A stretch of DNA of 64,000 nt. Source: Niabella soli DSM 19437 (GTDB lineage Bacteria > Bacteroidota > Bacteroidia > Chitinophagales > Chitinophagaceae). The stretch covers positions 1,488,001 to 1,552,000 of the forward strand of contig NZ_CP007035.1 in the NCBI RefSeq assembly GCF_000243115.2, read 5' to 3'. Positions within the stretch are counted from its first letter, which is position 1, and each line of letters starts with the position of its first letter. Shown here one piece after another: positions 63,639 to 64,000 of this stretch. A program made the translations under genes and the position numbers. The notes beneath the pieces were generated by a model. That model ran no database searches. It had not been told where the DNA came from and saw only the letters and a list, made by a program, of their open reading frames with translations.

Positions 63639-64000
63639 ATGGATGTTAATAAGATACAAGACAAAATAATTGCCGAATTTGAGCACATGGCCGAAGCTGC
63701 CAGCAAATTCTCCTACTTCAGGCATATACGAAAGCTTTCGAATGACCCTTCTGAACTGGACCCTGCAGAAAAAAACGACCAGAACCTGGTGGCCGGCTGC
63801 CGGAAAAAGGTATGGGTAACGGCAAAGATCGACAACGGGAGGATTTATTTCAAAGCTGACAGCGACAATATCATCACCCGGGGAATGGTAAACCTCATAT
63901 TGAAAGTTTATTCCGGGCAAACCGTTTCCGAGATCACTAATACCGACCTGTATTTTCTGCATGAGATCCGCCTGTTTAATTACCTGTCTGCCGCCTGGCT
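63639..64000 (+). CDS. Second SufE-family protein (3' end outside window)
   Basis: An ATG at 63639 opens a frame to the window end, 120 codons. QNLVAGCRKKVWVTAKIDNGRIYFKADSDNIITRGMVNLILKVYSGQT matches SufE, with Cys54 in the persulfide position. The N terminus (IIAEFEHMAEAASKFSYFRHIRKLSNDPSELDPAEK) also fits. It is a distinct paralogue of the operon SufE (Cys55, KVKGCQSTVW) and may serve another desulfurase. The complete length is not visible. Confidence 0.85.
   Translation, partial: MDVNKIQDKIIAEFEHMAEAASKFSYFRHIRKLSNDPSELDPAEKNDQNLVAGCRKKVWVTAKIDNGRIYFKADSDNIITRGMVNLILKVYSGQTVSEITNTDLYFLHEIRLFNYLSAAW

Noticed and set aside
63624-63962. 112-codon minus-strand frame at the window end
   Set aside because: It lies opposite the clear SufE-family frame on the plus strand.
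1-64000. CRISPR arrays, rRNA genes and replication origin
   Set aside because: No regularly spaced direct repeats, rRNA segments or DnaA-box clusters were seen.

Overview
The window is chromosomal DNA from a Bacteroidota bacterium, most likely of the family Chitinophagaceae. Supporting signs are a SusC/SusD pair, fused SecDF, 4-alpha-glucanotransferase with N-terminal starch-binding modules, many SPII lipoproteins, and promoters of the Bacteroidota type (TAnnTTTG at -7, in the best cases with TTTG about 18 bases upstream). Genes rarely have a strong Shine-Dalgarno sequence. There are two tRNA genes and no rRNA or CRISPR array.

Layout. 1-10212 (minus strand) is a polysaccharide utilization locus: susC, susD, two small lipoproteins, an alginate-lyase/beta-helix fusion and a heparinase II/III-like enzyme cut by the window edge. 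Two operator-like palindromes precede susC, and a TPR sensor kinase gene lies just upstream. 12447-18214 holds an aspartate-type aminotransferase, secDF and a PmoA-like (DUF6807) protein. 18215-20129 is repeat-rich and contains an exact 72-base direct repeat either side of an orphan lipoprotein gene. 20130-22686 is a metal module: a DtxR regulator with an operator over its own promoter, overlapping an Nramp transporter fused to a universal stress domain. 23026-25155 is a three-gene operon of a Tat-exported DsrE-like protein, a di-heme TsdA-like cytochrome and a secreted DsrE protein, suggesting periplasmic sulfur chemistry. Rhomboid, rlmH and tRNA-Arg follow, then an AT-rich accessory patch (about 26640-28500) with an XRE regulator and orphan small proteins.

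28567-36625 holds DUF1080 and Gfo/Idh/MocA genes transcribed divergently, a DCC thiol protein, a REP-associated transposase (RAYT) with hairpins beside it, small metabolic genes, a frameshifted outer membrane protein, tRNA-Leu and a 51-residue membrane protein. 36821-50462 carries malQ, GNAT, deoC, a GDCCVxC protein, aspS, a DUF4397 lipoprotein, an ECF sigma factor with a protein that appears to join inner and outer membranes, the NAD(P)HX repair enzyme and a K+-dependent membrane pyrophosphatase.

50847-57935 is the SUF iron-sulfur operon: sufB, [S23-like four-helix-bundle gene], sufC, sufD, sufS, sufE, a SufT-like gene and an Rrf2 regulator with three cysteines. The four-helix-bundle gene is an intruder between sufB and sufC and is flanked by 17-base perfect inverted repeats. 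The window ends with a small lipoprotein, a TPR histidine kinase/LuxR response regulator pair, an epimerase, serC, an orphan 81-residue protein and the start of a second SufE-family gene.

The strongest candidates for something undescribed are the S23 insertion in the suf operon, the Tat-DsrE/TsdA/DsrE operon, the RAYT with its hairpins, the 72-base repeat pair and the membrane-bridging sigma-factor partner.
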